Positions 42,501 through 53,145 of a DNA stretch of 64,000 nucleotides are shown one piece after another. Origin of the DNA: Paroedura picta (Eukaryota > Chordata > Lepidosauria > Squamata > Gekkonidae); NCBI RefSeq assembly GCF_049243985.1, contig NC_135384.1:14070501-14134500 (forward strand), written 5' to 3'. A program made the translations under genes and the position numbers. Within the stretch, counting starts at the first letter, position 1. The number at the start of each line of letters is the position of its first letter. The notes under the pieces were generated by a model. That model ran no database searches, had not been told where the DNA came from, and saw nothing but the letters and a program-made list of their open reading frames with translations.

Positions 42501-45500
42501 GTGACTTTGAATATAAATGCTGATAGGCTCCATCTTCTGAAATTAAAACTTGACTCCTATCGTTTTCATATAGACAAAATCAAAAGAGAAAATAGTTTTT
42601 TCCTATACATGAAGATATCCCACCTGATTAAATGTTCTGTGCCATGCAATCTGATCATCATGAATGGTCAATTCATCTTCTGGAGGAGCCCAAGGATCAA
42701 ATATTCCAACCTTTAGTCTAATGAAGGAGCCATTTGGGAAAGTGACCCAGTTTGTCACATCAAAACCACCTTTCAGTTCCCCGTTTTCTTTAAATTGTAT
42801 TGTATCACCAGCACTATTGTTGAATGTGATGCTCCTTAAAAAACTATTCAGCTGATTAACCAGAAAAAAGGAAATAAAATGTAAGCAAGAGATTAGAAAC
42901 AAACCAATAGTTTTGCAATTTCTTGAATTTCCAAGACCCAGAATATCTCCTGTACACAACAGGATGGACAGTATCCTGACCTATACCGAGAAGAAAGGAG
43001 TACTATCGTTAACTGCTCCTGCAGAGCTGATAAAATAAAGCAGTAAGGGCCCTGAGGGTGGGCCCTGTCTGGGATGATGAAGGGTGCCGATAGGCCCCTT
43101 CTTCCAGACTGACAATCAGAGGGCACAATCGGCTGGCGAAAAGTGCCTGTCGATTGGGCCCTCCGACTGTCAGTATGCCGGCAAGGGACCAATTGTGAGC
43201 CATGCACAGCGCGGCTCGCAATTGGTCCCTTGCTACTGGATTGACGAATCAGGCAGAACGAGGCGGCGCCGACTCACAGGACACACCGCGGCCTGGCCCC
43301 GCAAAGCCCTGCCAAACTCGCGTGCCCCGCTGGCCCTCGCTGTATTTGGAGTACAGCGGGCTTATTTTCTAGTTCATTAATAATAAAGCAAAATTGAATG
43401 TCATGAATGAACCTATTTGGGCATGGGTCAGAATTCTCCTCTAAAGTAATAGCACCACCATTAGGATATCTTGCCATATTGAGACCCAGATATCCGTAGT
43501 TCATAGGTCCTTTAGCCAGTTTTGACTGGTTCACCATATATGAACCTTCCTTATGAGGCTTCCTTTGGTCATGATTGTTGATGCTTCAGCTGCTTGCAAG
43601 CTGGTAGGGTGTAATGCACTCTATGTGGATCTGCCTCTGAAGGGTGTTCAGAAATTTATCTTGGTCCAGAAAAGTTGTTACTACACTTAAAGTAGTGACT
43701 TGGAAGAGTCTACATTTGCTATCAAGATGGTTGGAGCCGAATAATATGGGCTACTGTATCTTACCCATTAAACTCTTAGTGATCTAAGGTAGTTATTATT
43801 ATAACAATTTCATTGTTTGGATTAAATTTTTATATTACCTACAGTATACTGTCCCTTGTATCTGTTTAGAATGCTATCTCAAAATCTGGATGTGGAGATA
43901 GGCAATATAAATATTTAAAATGAAATGAATACATAACTGAAGTCAGCTGTGAGAAAATATAAACAAGGTGTATTTATGATGTTATATCTGAGAGGCAATT
44001 ACCTGCCAGGGATGCACATCACAGAAAACTGGACTCTTCCCATTTTCGCTTGTTCTGTGCTTAGATTGGAATATGTAGGTGGCTTGCAAGGCATGTGCCA
44101 CTGCATAGACAGCATTGTAGACATTATAGCTGTGGCCAGTCATGCTCATTTCAAACAAAATGACTGGAATAGAATCCAGCTTCTCAACTCCAGAGCACAT
44201 TTTCTTGCTGTCCCCATGAAGATGTGGATTCCTCAGTGAACAACTAAATGCCTGCTCCCAGAAGTTCTCAATAAAACCATCTCCTTCTGCCCAGGAAGGG
44301 CTTATGGACTGCTGGAACATTTTGAATCCTGGTGGCTGATTTGAGTGAACTGCAAGGGACAGGGCACCATGGAAGGTTTCTATATCCCAAGCCCGTTGGA
44401 AAGACACTGATTCAAAATCCCAGTGGCATGTGATGATCCACACCTTATGCAGGGGAGGAAATGAAATAAAAGTTCTTAAAAACAACATTACTCGCAAACT
44501 GAACATGGATGAATTTTCTCCATAAACAAAATGTACATTGGCTTTGGTCTGAGTGAGAACTGTTATATATTCTGCCTTCTTAATAAGCACATCCAATGCT
44601 TCTTGGAAATAAGTATGTTTTGATAATCTTATAGTGAAGTCAAAACAGATGCCATTCTCAGAAAACATTGGCAGCAAGATCTGCAAGAACCTGTCCCCAT
44701 TGTCATCTTCTGCAACGAAGAGCACAATCCATGTCCATTTGAAGTGGAGTAATAACTTGATAATTCCAAAATATTGAGTGGCTTCATTTGGAACCATCTG
44801 ATACAAAGAAGAAAGGAGAAGCTGGTTACCCTGCATTGGTGTAAATGATCCGTAAGTGAGCTGGAAAAAAATAAACAAAATGTAAAGACCATTCAATCAC
44901 ATATCAAAGCACAACATTTCCACTCCATCCTGTGGGCTGCACCCATATATGGATGGCCTACCTGTGGTATCTTGTATATGGTGAGTGTAGCAGCCATATT
45001 GGCAGATAACTCTGAATCCAGTCCTCCAATAACTGCAATCTGATTGCTCTGTTTGTCACACTTGAAATTGGGAAGAAACTTGTGCTGTGAAGAAAGCAAG
45101 CTCAGGGTGGCTTTATAGGTCATCCTTGCCAAATAGTAGCTGTTGAGAATGTGGAATCCCAAGGTTATGTTTGGTAAGATATTGGGATTCTCATTAATCT
45201 CTTTGACAGCAAAAGCCATGGCCAGATTGTGCTGGTAGTTCTTTGTTACCGATCTATAATGAGAGTTATAGATGAGCTTGAAAACCAACAAAAACAAAAT
45301 AAAACAAAAGTATTTATCTTCCCTTAGCACTGGTCCTCATTCTACAAGCCCCACAACCTGGTACAGCCAAAGGCCTCTTGTCCCACAGGATAAAACCATT
45401 GTGTACTTTCTCCCCACTACTTCCCAAACCAAACAAATGATAACATCTCTTCCAATTCCTTCACAACCATCCTAAGGAAACTCTTTTCTGTGAAGCCTTG

Positions 45501-45980
45501 GACATAACTCTTTATTGTTATTTTTGTTGTATTTAAGTACATGCTATGGGCAGATAAGCTCTTTCCCTTCTACCTTCTCTCCAATCTACCACTTTCTGCT
45601 GCTTTGCTGTCTTCTGTGCATCAAATTATAGGTGTGTTCACAAGTCAGAAGCCAATATACCTTTTTTTTTTTTTTTACAAATACTGTACAAATTGAGGAT
45701 TTTAGTAAATGAATAAATGGTAGAAAGAGTAATTATGATTTTCTTACATTGGTTCAGAAACGAACAAGAGTTTAGGCTGCTCTTTAAATGACGGAGTCTC
45801 GTAAAGGTAGAAGACCTGAGAAACAATCTCACCCACCACCAGGTCACCAGGCTGATAAAACGCATGAGGAATAGGAAGAAGGTCAACAGCTGCAGTGCAT
45901 TGAATGGGATACTCCTTGCATACAGCTGGGCACAGCTTGAAGAGAAGAAACAGCAGTACCAGCATCATCCTTCTTACCAT
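38668..45980 (-). CDS. Vomeronasal type-2 receptor, gene D (six exons, intact)
   Basis: Spliced family C GPCR of 880 aa. Exons in transcript order: 45980-45748, 45253-44962, 44860-44003, 42851-42624, 40329-40203, 39572-38668. The signal peptide is [20 protein letters not shown]. The nine linker cysteines are present ([22 protein letters not shown]), and the seven-helix exon ends [10 protein letters not shown], one residue longer than C. All junctions are GT/AG and in phase. It differs from C at scattered residues, for example [10 protein letters not shown] for [10 protein letters not shown] and FPNGSF for FPNISF. It is the most compact gene because introns 3 and 5 are short. Likely a functional receptor; ligand unknown. 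Confidence 0.95.
40203..40329 (-). CDS. Gene D exon 5 (cysteine linker)
   Basis: 127 bp encoding [20 protein letters not shown] to SEQIG, identical in protein to gene E. Acceptor TATGGACAG, donor ATAG|GTAGGA. Confidence 0.93.
40441..40804 (-). mobile_element. SINE (second family) interrupted by a MITE, intron 4 of gene D
   Basis: The SINE seen whole at 23840-24078 is split here into 40441-40482 and 40609-40804. Confidence 0.65.
40483..40600. mobile_element. hAT-like MITE, intron 4 of gene D
   Basis: 118 bp starting CAGCGGTCCCCAACCTTTCC and ending in the inverse phrase (GGGGGTTGATGACCCCCG). It has an exact 8-bp duplication, CCCTAAGG, at 40475-40482 and 40601-40608, the length typical of hAT elements. 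Also in E (60597-60714); C has the empty site. Confidence 0.85.
40985..42075 (+). mobile_element. RTE-like LINE fragment, intron 4 of gene D
   Basis: Homologue of 24500-25510. Here the catalytic box is still [13 protein letters not shown], and [20 protein letters not shown] is readable, but stops and shifts interrupt the frame. Interrupted by the MITE at 41344-41455. Confidence 0.75.
41344..41455. mobile_element. Foldback hAT-like MITE inside the RTE fragment (gene D)
   Basis: 112 bp, almost entirely two inverted arms (CAGGGGTAGTCAACTTGTGG against the inverse CCACAGGATGACTACCCCTG). It has an 8-bp duplication, ATCTACCA, at 41336-41343 and 41456-41463. Present in E, absent from C (site at 24899-24906). 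Confidence 0.85.
42624..42851 (-). CDS. Gene D exon 4
   Basis: 228 bp from [12 protein letters not shown] to [10 protein letters not shown] alone has NGS, EDE and QIA where C and E share NIS, GDE and QIV. Confidence 0.93.
43040..43370. repeat. GC-rich foldback repeat, short form, intron 3 of gene D
   Basis: Keeps both hairpins (second pair GGCAAGGGACCAATTGTGAG with CTCGCAATTGGTCCCTTG) and the far end (CTGTATTTGGAGTACAGCGG). It lacks about 540 bp of the GC-rich core found in C and E. Its hairpin loops also differ from both. Confidence 0.55.
44003..44860 (-). CDS. Gene D exon 3
   Basis: 858 bp from [15 protein letters not shown] to FCDVHPWQ. Acceptor TTTTTTTCCAG, donor CAG|GTAATT. Confidence 0.94.
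44962..45253 (-). CDS. Gene D exon 2
   Basis: 292 bp after CTCTCATTATAG, encoding [20 protein letters not shown] to IYKIPQ. Contains FKCDKQSNQ where C has FKCDTQSNQ. Confidence 0.93.
45748..45980 (-). CDS. Gene D exon 1
   Basis: ATG at 45978-45980. Encodes the signal peptide, [20 protein letters not shown] and VSEP; donor AT|GTAAGA. Confidence 0.92.
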
Positions 45981-46734
45981 CTTGGCCTTGATTCCCTGAT
46001 GCCTGCTGTCATCTGATGTGTTTTCAGGATCAAAACAATGCAATTGGCAAGTAGCAGGAATGTGACTGAGGTCAAAACAATGCAATGGGTTCGTCCACTA
46101 CCAATCTCCCCAAATGATAGAATACACCACTATAATATGTAAAGAAAATTGTTCTTTCTCCCAAAATGAAGTGGAAGTGAGAAGTTTGAGGGATAAGAGA
46201 AGAGATTAATTGTGGTATTGAGGCTGTATCCAGATTCTATCCAGTCTCTCTGTCTCAGAAGGCTTCGGTCCATGTGGGAGCCACACTTCTCAACATGGCC
46301 TGTATGTGTGGTCAGACGTGTTGCCGTCTTACTTTTTCAAAAGGGGAATCTCCAATTTGATGCAACTTTTATTCTGTTAATCCACTTTGTTGTTTTTGTT
46401 AATATAAATAGGGGAATCTGCGGAGGAAGGTTGGCAGTAAAAAGTGCCTTCTAATCACAGTAGACATATGGACACCACATATGTGTTTAAGAGAAAAGAT
46501 GAACAAATATAGTTTACCTTTTCCTGCTTCTGTACTGTAAACATGGAATTTCTTAATAGCCTGAAATCCAAACAGGTTGGTTCCACTTAGAGGCTGAGAT
46601 CTGAAGGAATCTGGTTAGTCAGAGTTAGGGATCTCTCAGCCTCACCTATATCAGAAGTTGTCTGTTGTGGGGAGAGGAATGAGAAGGCATTGAGACTACA
46701 AGAGCAAATTCTTCTTTTTCTTCTTCTTCTGTAT

Positions 46735-47080
46735 CAGTGCATCAAAGCCCTGCTGATTTATGGAGATTTTGTATGTAGTGATTTTTTTTTTTTAGTGACC
46801 CTTGGACATTTCTTGTCTGACAAGAAAACAACAGTAATGACTTGTTTTGCCTACCTAATTATAGTACTGCACACAATTTTGGCCTTGGTCTCCAATGGGA
46901 ATTGGAAGTCACACAAAATAACTCATGCAGGCCAAAAAAAATTGCTAAAACCGGAAACTCTGTCATTGCACTTGTTGGGTGATCTTCTGTTTTTTTTTTA
47001 TGCTCTTCCCAAATGACCAGAAAATACATTTGGTCTGTAATCATTAATAAGTAAAATTTGTAATGGTGGGGATCAAAGCA
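46735..47080 (-). promoter_or_regulatory. Conserved upstream block of gene D (candidate control region)
   Basis: Nearly identical to the gene C block and located 0.75-1.1 kb above the ATG. Contains GCCTTGGTCTCCAATGGGAA and AATGACCAGAAAATACATTT. Direct proof of function is absent. Confidence 0.35.
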
Positions 47081-47142
47081 TTAATCTCTGCTATCTGCTG
47101 ATCTTCAAAGGAGACCTATACTATCTTATCAGTAGGCTTCTT

Positions 47143-47358
47143 TTCAACCTCCAGTTGGAGGGCTCGTGTTCTCCCCAATGTACAATTAATCTCCCATCGA
47201 GAAAGAATCATTTGTCTGAAGAAAATGGCCACTTCAGCATGCGGCTTCTGTGGTATCAATGTGTGAAGAGCGCTTCTTTCTCTTCCCAATTTTTGCCCTT
47301 TTTCAGCTCTGCCCCCCAAATCCCAGGGAGATTCCCAATCTAGAGTTGGCAACCCTAA
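47143..47358 (+). repeat. GTTGGCAACCCTA repeat upstream of gene D
   Basis: Positional counterpart of 31299-31482, with about 30 extra bases (ATCAATGTGTGAAGAGCGC) in the middle. Confidence 0.5.
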
Positions 47359-50106
47359 AGTCACCTTATGTTTAATGATCCCATCAGCTATTCTAACAAG
47401 CTGCTCCGTAACCCACAAACCACCATATTTAATGACACATTCCATCTAGGGGTTGTACTTCTACTCAAAGACCATATTCCCATGTATTGTGGTCAAAAAT
47501 ATCCCCGGCCCGGGGGGAAGGGAAAGTGTGAAAAACACTTTTGCATGAGCCAGAATATTTCCTTTCAGTATATGCATCCCTCCCCAATTTCACATTGAAT
47601 AAGTCAGTAATTCTTTTGGGTTATTGAACTGTAAGGTTTATTTTCAGGTCAGGAAAAAATCAGCAAAGCATATGACAAAATGAACACAAACTGTAACCAA
47701 TTTAGTCTAAAACCATACCATGTTAGTAATACCTGATGTTGTTTGCATATGACCGTTTATGCACTGGAGGTTTCATGCCAGGCTGCAGGCTGGAGTTTTA
47801 GTTGTGGCAGGTTGCCCCACCTCTTCCTGCACCCACATGGGAGAGCATTTGACCTGGGGCCCCTCATCCACCCCCGATTTGTGCTCCTGCATGGGAGCTA
47901 GGGCAGGGAAGTTCCCAGTGCATAAACGGTCTATGGGGTGTTCTTTGTTCACCATTTTAAAACAAAGAGCATGTGTATATGTATGAGACTGCAGATGATG
48001 AACTGATTGTCCAACTGACCTGTAGGCTCCACCATTCCACTAACCTTTTCCCTTCAAGTTCTCAGAGGCCAGGTGAGTCAGAAGGAGATCACGAGCCCCC
48101 AACTGGATTTTGGGAACTGCTCAGGTTTGCCCTTTGAATCATCACTTATCCTTCATCCCCACCATGGCAATTCTATTGCAGATCAAATGTATTTTCTGTT
48201 GATCTTGCTGGCGACTGGCCCCTGAGCTTTTGTAAGGCTAATCATCTGCTCTGGGCTTGGCCACCATTCCTTCCACACCTCCCCCTGCACAGAATTGCAA
48301 ACAAGCTCATTTCATTCAGAAAGTACAGAATTCCTTTGAAAACCCACCCCCCTGGACCCAGCCAATTTTAAAAATTATTTCAGAGAAACAACATGATGTC
48401 GCCATAAGCAGACCTAATCAAAAGAAGATGGCCTAAACACTGGGTTGTTATAACTCTTGGCTTTTAATGAAGCTTTTGGTGTTACAACCGTAGGGCTGGA
48501 GCAAAGCAGGGTTGCTCTACATTACTCCCTGTTGAACTTCCTGAAGGCGAGTCTGAACTGAAGCGGTGTCTGTGTCACTGGGGGTCTTTTGGGATTCTCT
48601 CTTGCCCTCAAATGGAAACTTTTCCCCATCCACAGCGAAAGCTCCGTCCACTGCAACTTCCAACATGTTAGGTTGCTGCCAACAATCTCTCAAACTTTTA
48701 TCCTACTCTGCTCTTACTACTCCACGATCCTTTAACTTTACCAACATCCAATTGTCATCCCCTTCCTCCTTTTATACTCTTTTTCTCTCTAGAACTCCTC
48801 CCACTCCATGGAACACCAGAGTTTACTTTAACCCCACCCATCCTAACTTCCCTTCACAGTTTCTGCTTCCTCCCATCCCAGGCTTGGCTCCAGGTCTGCT
48901 GTTCTTGGCTTATGCCCTTCCATTTGGCTGGGGTTAGGAGGTTTGTGGAATTGCCTCCCCTCTCCCACATTAGTCCCCTGTGAATTTACTCTCCCTGCAG
49001 GCTTGCTTCAGCTTCATTCCCTCCTGGGAATGCCAGGCCCCTCACCTTTCCTCCCCAACCACCCTTGGCCTTCCCCCCTTCTTCTTTCTTGCCTTCCTCA
49101 GCAACATCCCTTGTTGTACATTCCATTGGAGGTGGCTTCCGTCAGTTCCACTGCCAGTGCCCCTCCCTCACAGGTGGCTCAGTAGCACTTGCCAAGGTGG
49201 ATTTGCCTACCAAAGAAGGGCCTCCCTGGGAGGTCTCCATGCTCCCTGCTTGCTGCCAACTCCCAAGGTTTCCTCCACATGTTTGCCCAGGAGCACGGGA
49301 TCTGCGAGGGTACCCCTGGCTTCCAGGGATATTCCTGCAAGACTGACTGGGAGGAGGAAGCCCGTGGGAGCATCCTGACAATCCATGAAAAAACTAGATT
49401 TGCCATTTGCAGAGAGGCAGTAAGCAACAAAACATAAAACAGAACACCGGTGAGGGAGGAGTTTTTTTTGTAATGCCTACGAATTGTCGCTATATTTTAC
49501 CATTCTTGAAAACCATGGCAATAAAGCAACAAACAAATTTTTGTTAATAGTTTTGTTCTGGGGATTTAAAAAATGTATCACCCTAGAGCCTTCTGCTACA
49601 TTTCCTTATCAAAAATTGTAATAAACTCAAAGAGTGTTGGGTCATCTTTGCTGAACCTTGCAAAATAATCCTAATGAAGCCTACACAAAAAACCTAGTCA
49701 AGTCACATCACTGTGATTGCTTCTCAGGAAACTGTTAGTACGATCAAACTGTTGCATAACAAATAGTGTCTTTTTGATGGCATGAGCCAGATCACGAGTA
49801 ATAGCAGTCCTATGGTCATCACTGCTTGGTATATAAGTTTGCTTCTCCTTGGAATGTCCATCGTTCTGTTAGAGAAGGCAATTTAACAAAATTATAATTG
49901 CATTCATTAATTTACTCTAATATCTGCCTAGTCACATTCTAGAAAGAAGTGAATTCCATGTCCATGGAGAGAGATCAATTCAGTTCAAACTTTATTACAG
50001 TCGTTCAGACCAAGTTGTATGAAGTTAATATATAAAAGACCAAAAAAAGATGGTAATTTGATATAATGCAGTTTAAAACAGATCATAAAATAGAGCTTAA
50101 TATTAT
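47359..50106. other. Unassigned intergenic block duplicated from 31483-34264
   Basis: Colinear copy with scattered differences. Nothing coding is recognised in either copy. Confidence 0.4.
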
Positions 50107-51395
50107 GCTAATTTAGAGTATTGGATTTTTATTGCGGCGGCACAAAACTTAGCCAGCTGAATTGTCACCTGGGGGGGGACTCATCAATTAGCAGCTTCTT
50201 TGCATCATGATGTTCTGGCAACTTTTTAAGGAGTGGTTCAATCAAGTTGCTACGAATGTCTACATAAGCAGGGCAGTGGAACAATATATACACTCTTGTA
50301 TCAATTTCACCACTCCCATAAAAACATTGTCTCAGTGTAAGGGGAGTGTTCTTATAGTGACCCTCTACAAGAGCTGAAGGCAAGACAGAGCATCTTGCAA
50401 GGGTAAATGCCCTTCTTTGCTTAATTATTACCAGCTAAGACAGATAAGCGGCAAGGGCCAGAACATATCTTGTTTTAACTGGGGCCCAAAAAGTTGGAGT
50501 TTAACTCAGGTCCAGTTGACATTGATTGTCTTGTATCCGCTGCTTAACTAATGATGCAGCTTGAACATGAGCTAATTTGGATAATAGGTGTATGGAGAAG
50601 CCCAGACTTTGGATTCCTCTGTGAACAGCTTTAGTCCAAGAAGATTGGAAGTTGTCATTCAGGGTTAAAGAAAATATACCCTGTGGGTTATGTATTAATT
50701 TCAGTCACATTCTTATTGCTGACAGCCAGATTTTGTCTTGGACCATTAACATTCCTGTTTCCAGATGCACCATGGAGTTGGTTATACAGCATGGAATTTG
50801 GAAGAGTGCCCAAAGGAATTTAGGATGGATCCTTTCAAGCTTCATAGTATCTGATGTCGGAGCACCCAAAAATGCACCATAAGTGAGTTGGGCTAGAGAT
50901 TTAGCAGAGTATAGTTTCAGGGCTGCTAGTATAAACAATCTGCCCTTTGTTCAATGGAATGTCAATATATTATTTGCTGATCTTTGCCTTAGTTCTGATG
51001 TATATGAATAATGGATGCTCTTTGCTCCAGAGGCTTGAATCATAGAATGATAGAAGGAGTCGTTCATATATGCACCTAAATATATAATCCTAAATATTTA
51101 GCCAGCTCAGTTGTCACCTAGGGGGACTCATCACGTAGCAGCCTCTTTGCATCACTTGTTCAATTTTGTGCCCATTTAGCATCCATGTTGTAGATTTTGG
51201 ACGTTTGCCAAATGCCATGGCCTTGGTCTTCTGGTAGTTAATTTCAAGGTGTTCTTTTTTCAGAATGTTGGGCAAGTATTTTGAGCATTTGCCTAATCTC
51301 TATGGGGGTTCTTGAAAGAAGGACTGTTTCATTGGCATAAAGCAGTATAGGGATTGGGCAACCAGCTAATATTGGGGGATGCAAGTCCCCACGGA
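50107..51395 (-). mobile_element. Non-LTR retrotransposon fragment, duplicate of 34265-35475
   Basis: Carries the same pieces in the same order (IPILLYANETVLLSRTPIEI, RIHPKFLWALFQIPCCITNS, VYILFHCPAYVDIRSNLIEP). Its presence in both flanks shows it was inserted before the unit duplicated. A short internal duplication of the GCCAGCTCAGTTGTCACCT phrase lies near 51100. Confidence 0.6.
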
Positions 51396-51489
51396 AATCC
51401 CTCCAATCCTCAAACACCACTCTCCTCAAGCTCTACCCTCAAATTCTGCTGCTATTTCCCAACCCAGATGTAGAAACCCAGAAATGATT

Positions 51490-51962
51490 TTAAAACTCTG
51501 ATAAGTATTTCTGGCAGTGTTATGTATTGTAAAAGTGGACAATTAATTTTAAGAGTAAGGAAACAACTCTCTGAGAATTTAAAGAGATCCTTATCAGGTC
51601 AAATGCCACATTGTTAGATATGGACATTAAGAAACTGTGGAACTTTAAGAGAGTTGACAATTTTAAGACTAAGAAAACAACTCTCTGAGAATTTAAAGAG
51701 ATCCATATCAGTACAAATGGCAACAATTTAGATACATAAACTTAGGGATTATAGGTCTGAGGCACTTGGAGAGAGTGCATATAAAACAGAGTGCAGAGCT
51801 GTTAACAAATAAATCTGGACATCATTAATGTATATGGTCACTAGAAGTCAAAAGTGACTTGCCAACACCTAAAAAACACACAGAGAGACAAGTTAAATAT
51901 ATCAAAAGTACCATACCAAGTCAATGACACAATGTTAGATATGGACACTAAGAAACTGTGGC
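51490..51962 (+). repeat. 3'-flank modules in the D/E intergene (first part)
   Basis: Counterpart of 35600-36060. Continues at 55549-55710 on the other side of the inserted LINE. Contains ACTCTCTGAGAATTTAAAGA twice. Confidence 0.5.
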
Positions 51963-51965
51963 ACT

Positions 51966-51968
<3 letters not shown>

Positions 51969-52044
<76 letters not shown>

Positions 52045-53145
52045 TCATACTTATATACCGCCCTCCCCGGAGTCTCAGGGCGGTTTACATCATAACAGAG
52101 AACAATACATAAAACAGTCTGTAACATGTATAACTGATAACTAATAATTGTAACCAAAATAACAGCACAATATAACGGTATAACAGTATAGTACTACAAA
52201 CAGGTCCAGGGCTTATTGATGGGATTCTGAGGGGGGTGGTTTATTGATTGAATTCTGAGAGGGGGGTGGGGGGGAGCAGGGGCCCTTGGTCGCTGTTGAT
52301 TACGTCTGGTCTCAGCCAAATGCCTGGTGGAGGAGCTCCTTTTTGCAGGCCCTGCGGAACTGTTTAAGCTCCGTCAGGGCCCTGATCTCTTCTGGGAGCT
52401 CGTTCCACCAGGTAGGGGCCAGAACAGAGAATGCTCTGGCCCTGGTCGAGACAAGACGGACTTCTTTAGGGCCAGGAATCCTTAGCTGGTTGGTGGTAGT
52501 AGAGCGCAAAGCTCTTTTGGGGGCATAGGCGGGGAGGCGGTCCCTCAGGTACACTGGGCCCTGACCGCGTATGGCCTTGAAGGTAATAACCAGAACCTTT
52601 AGTCTGATCCGGAATTCAACTGGTAACCATTGCAGCTGGTGGAGAATAGGCCGGATATGAGACCTCCACGGTGTTGCTGTGAGGATCCTGGCTGCTGCAT
52701 TTTGAACCAGTTGTAGTTTCCGGGTCAGGGCTGAGGGCAGGCCTGCGTAGAGCGAGTTACAAAAGTCCAGTCTAGAGGTGACCGTCGCATGGATCACTGT
52801 GGCTAGATGTTCCGGGGCCAGGTAGGGCGCTAGTAGTTTGGCTTGGCGGAGATGGTAAAATGCCAGCCGCGCTACCTTTGTGATCTGGGCCTCCATTGTG
52901 AGGGAGGCATCCAGAATCACACCTAGGTTCCTGGCCGAGTGAGCCGTAGAGAGCTGCACGCCATCCAGGGTAGGCAGGCGCGCTTCCTCACATGGCCCCT
53001 TCCTACCCAGCCACAGGACCTCCGTCTTTGAAGGATTGAGCTTCAGACGACTCTGCTTGAGCCATCTCGTCACTGCTTCCAGGCAGCTGGCTAATGCTTC
53101 TGGGGGAGAGTCAGGGCGACCATCCATCTGGTCCCTGCCGCGGGT
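51969..53145 (-). mobile_element. L2-like LINE, 3' part (minus orientation) of a twin-primed insertion
   Basis: The plus strand starts with a long TTTA array (the element tail) and the 3' UTR phrase ATACCGCCCTCCCCGGAGTC. The minus strand then encodes about 275 codons of ORF2 C-terminus without a stop: GRPDSPPEALASCLEAVTRW, LKLNPSKTEVLWLG, QLVQNAAARILT, APTWWNELPEEIRALTELKQ. It begins just after where the catalytic YADD box would be, so it has no RT activity. Quite young by its open frame. Confidence 0.88.
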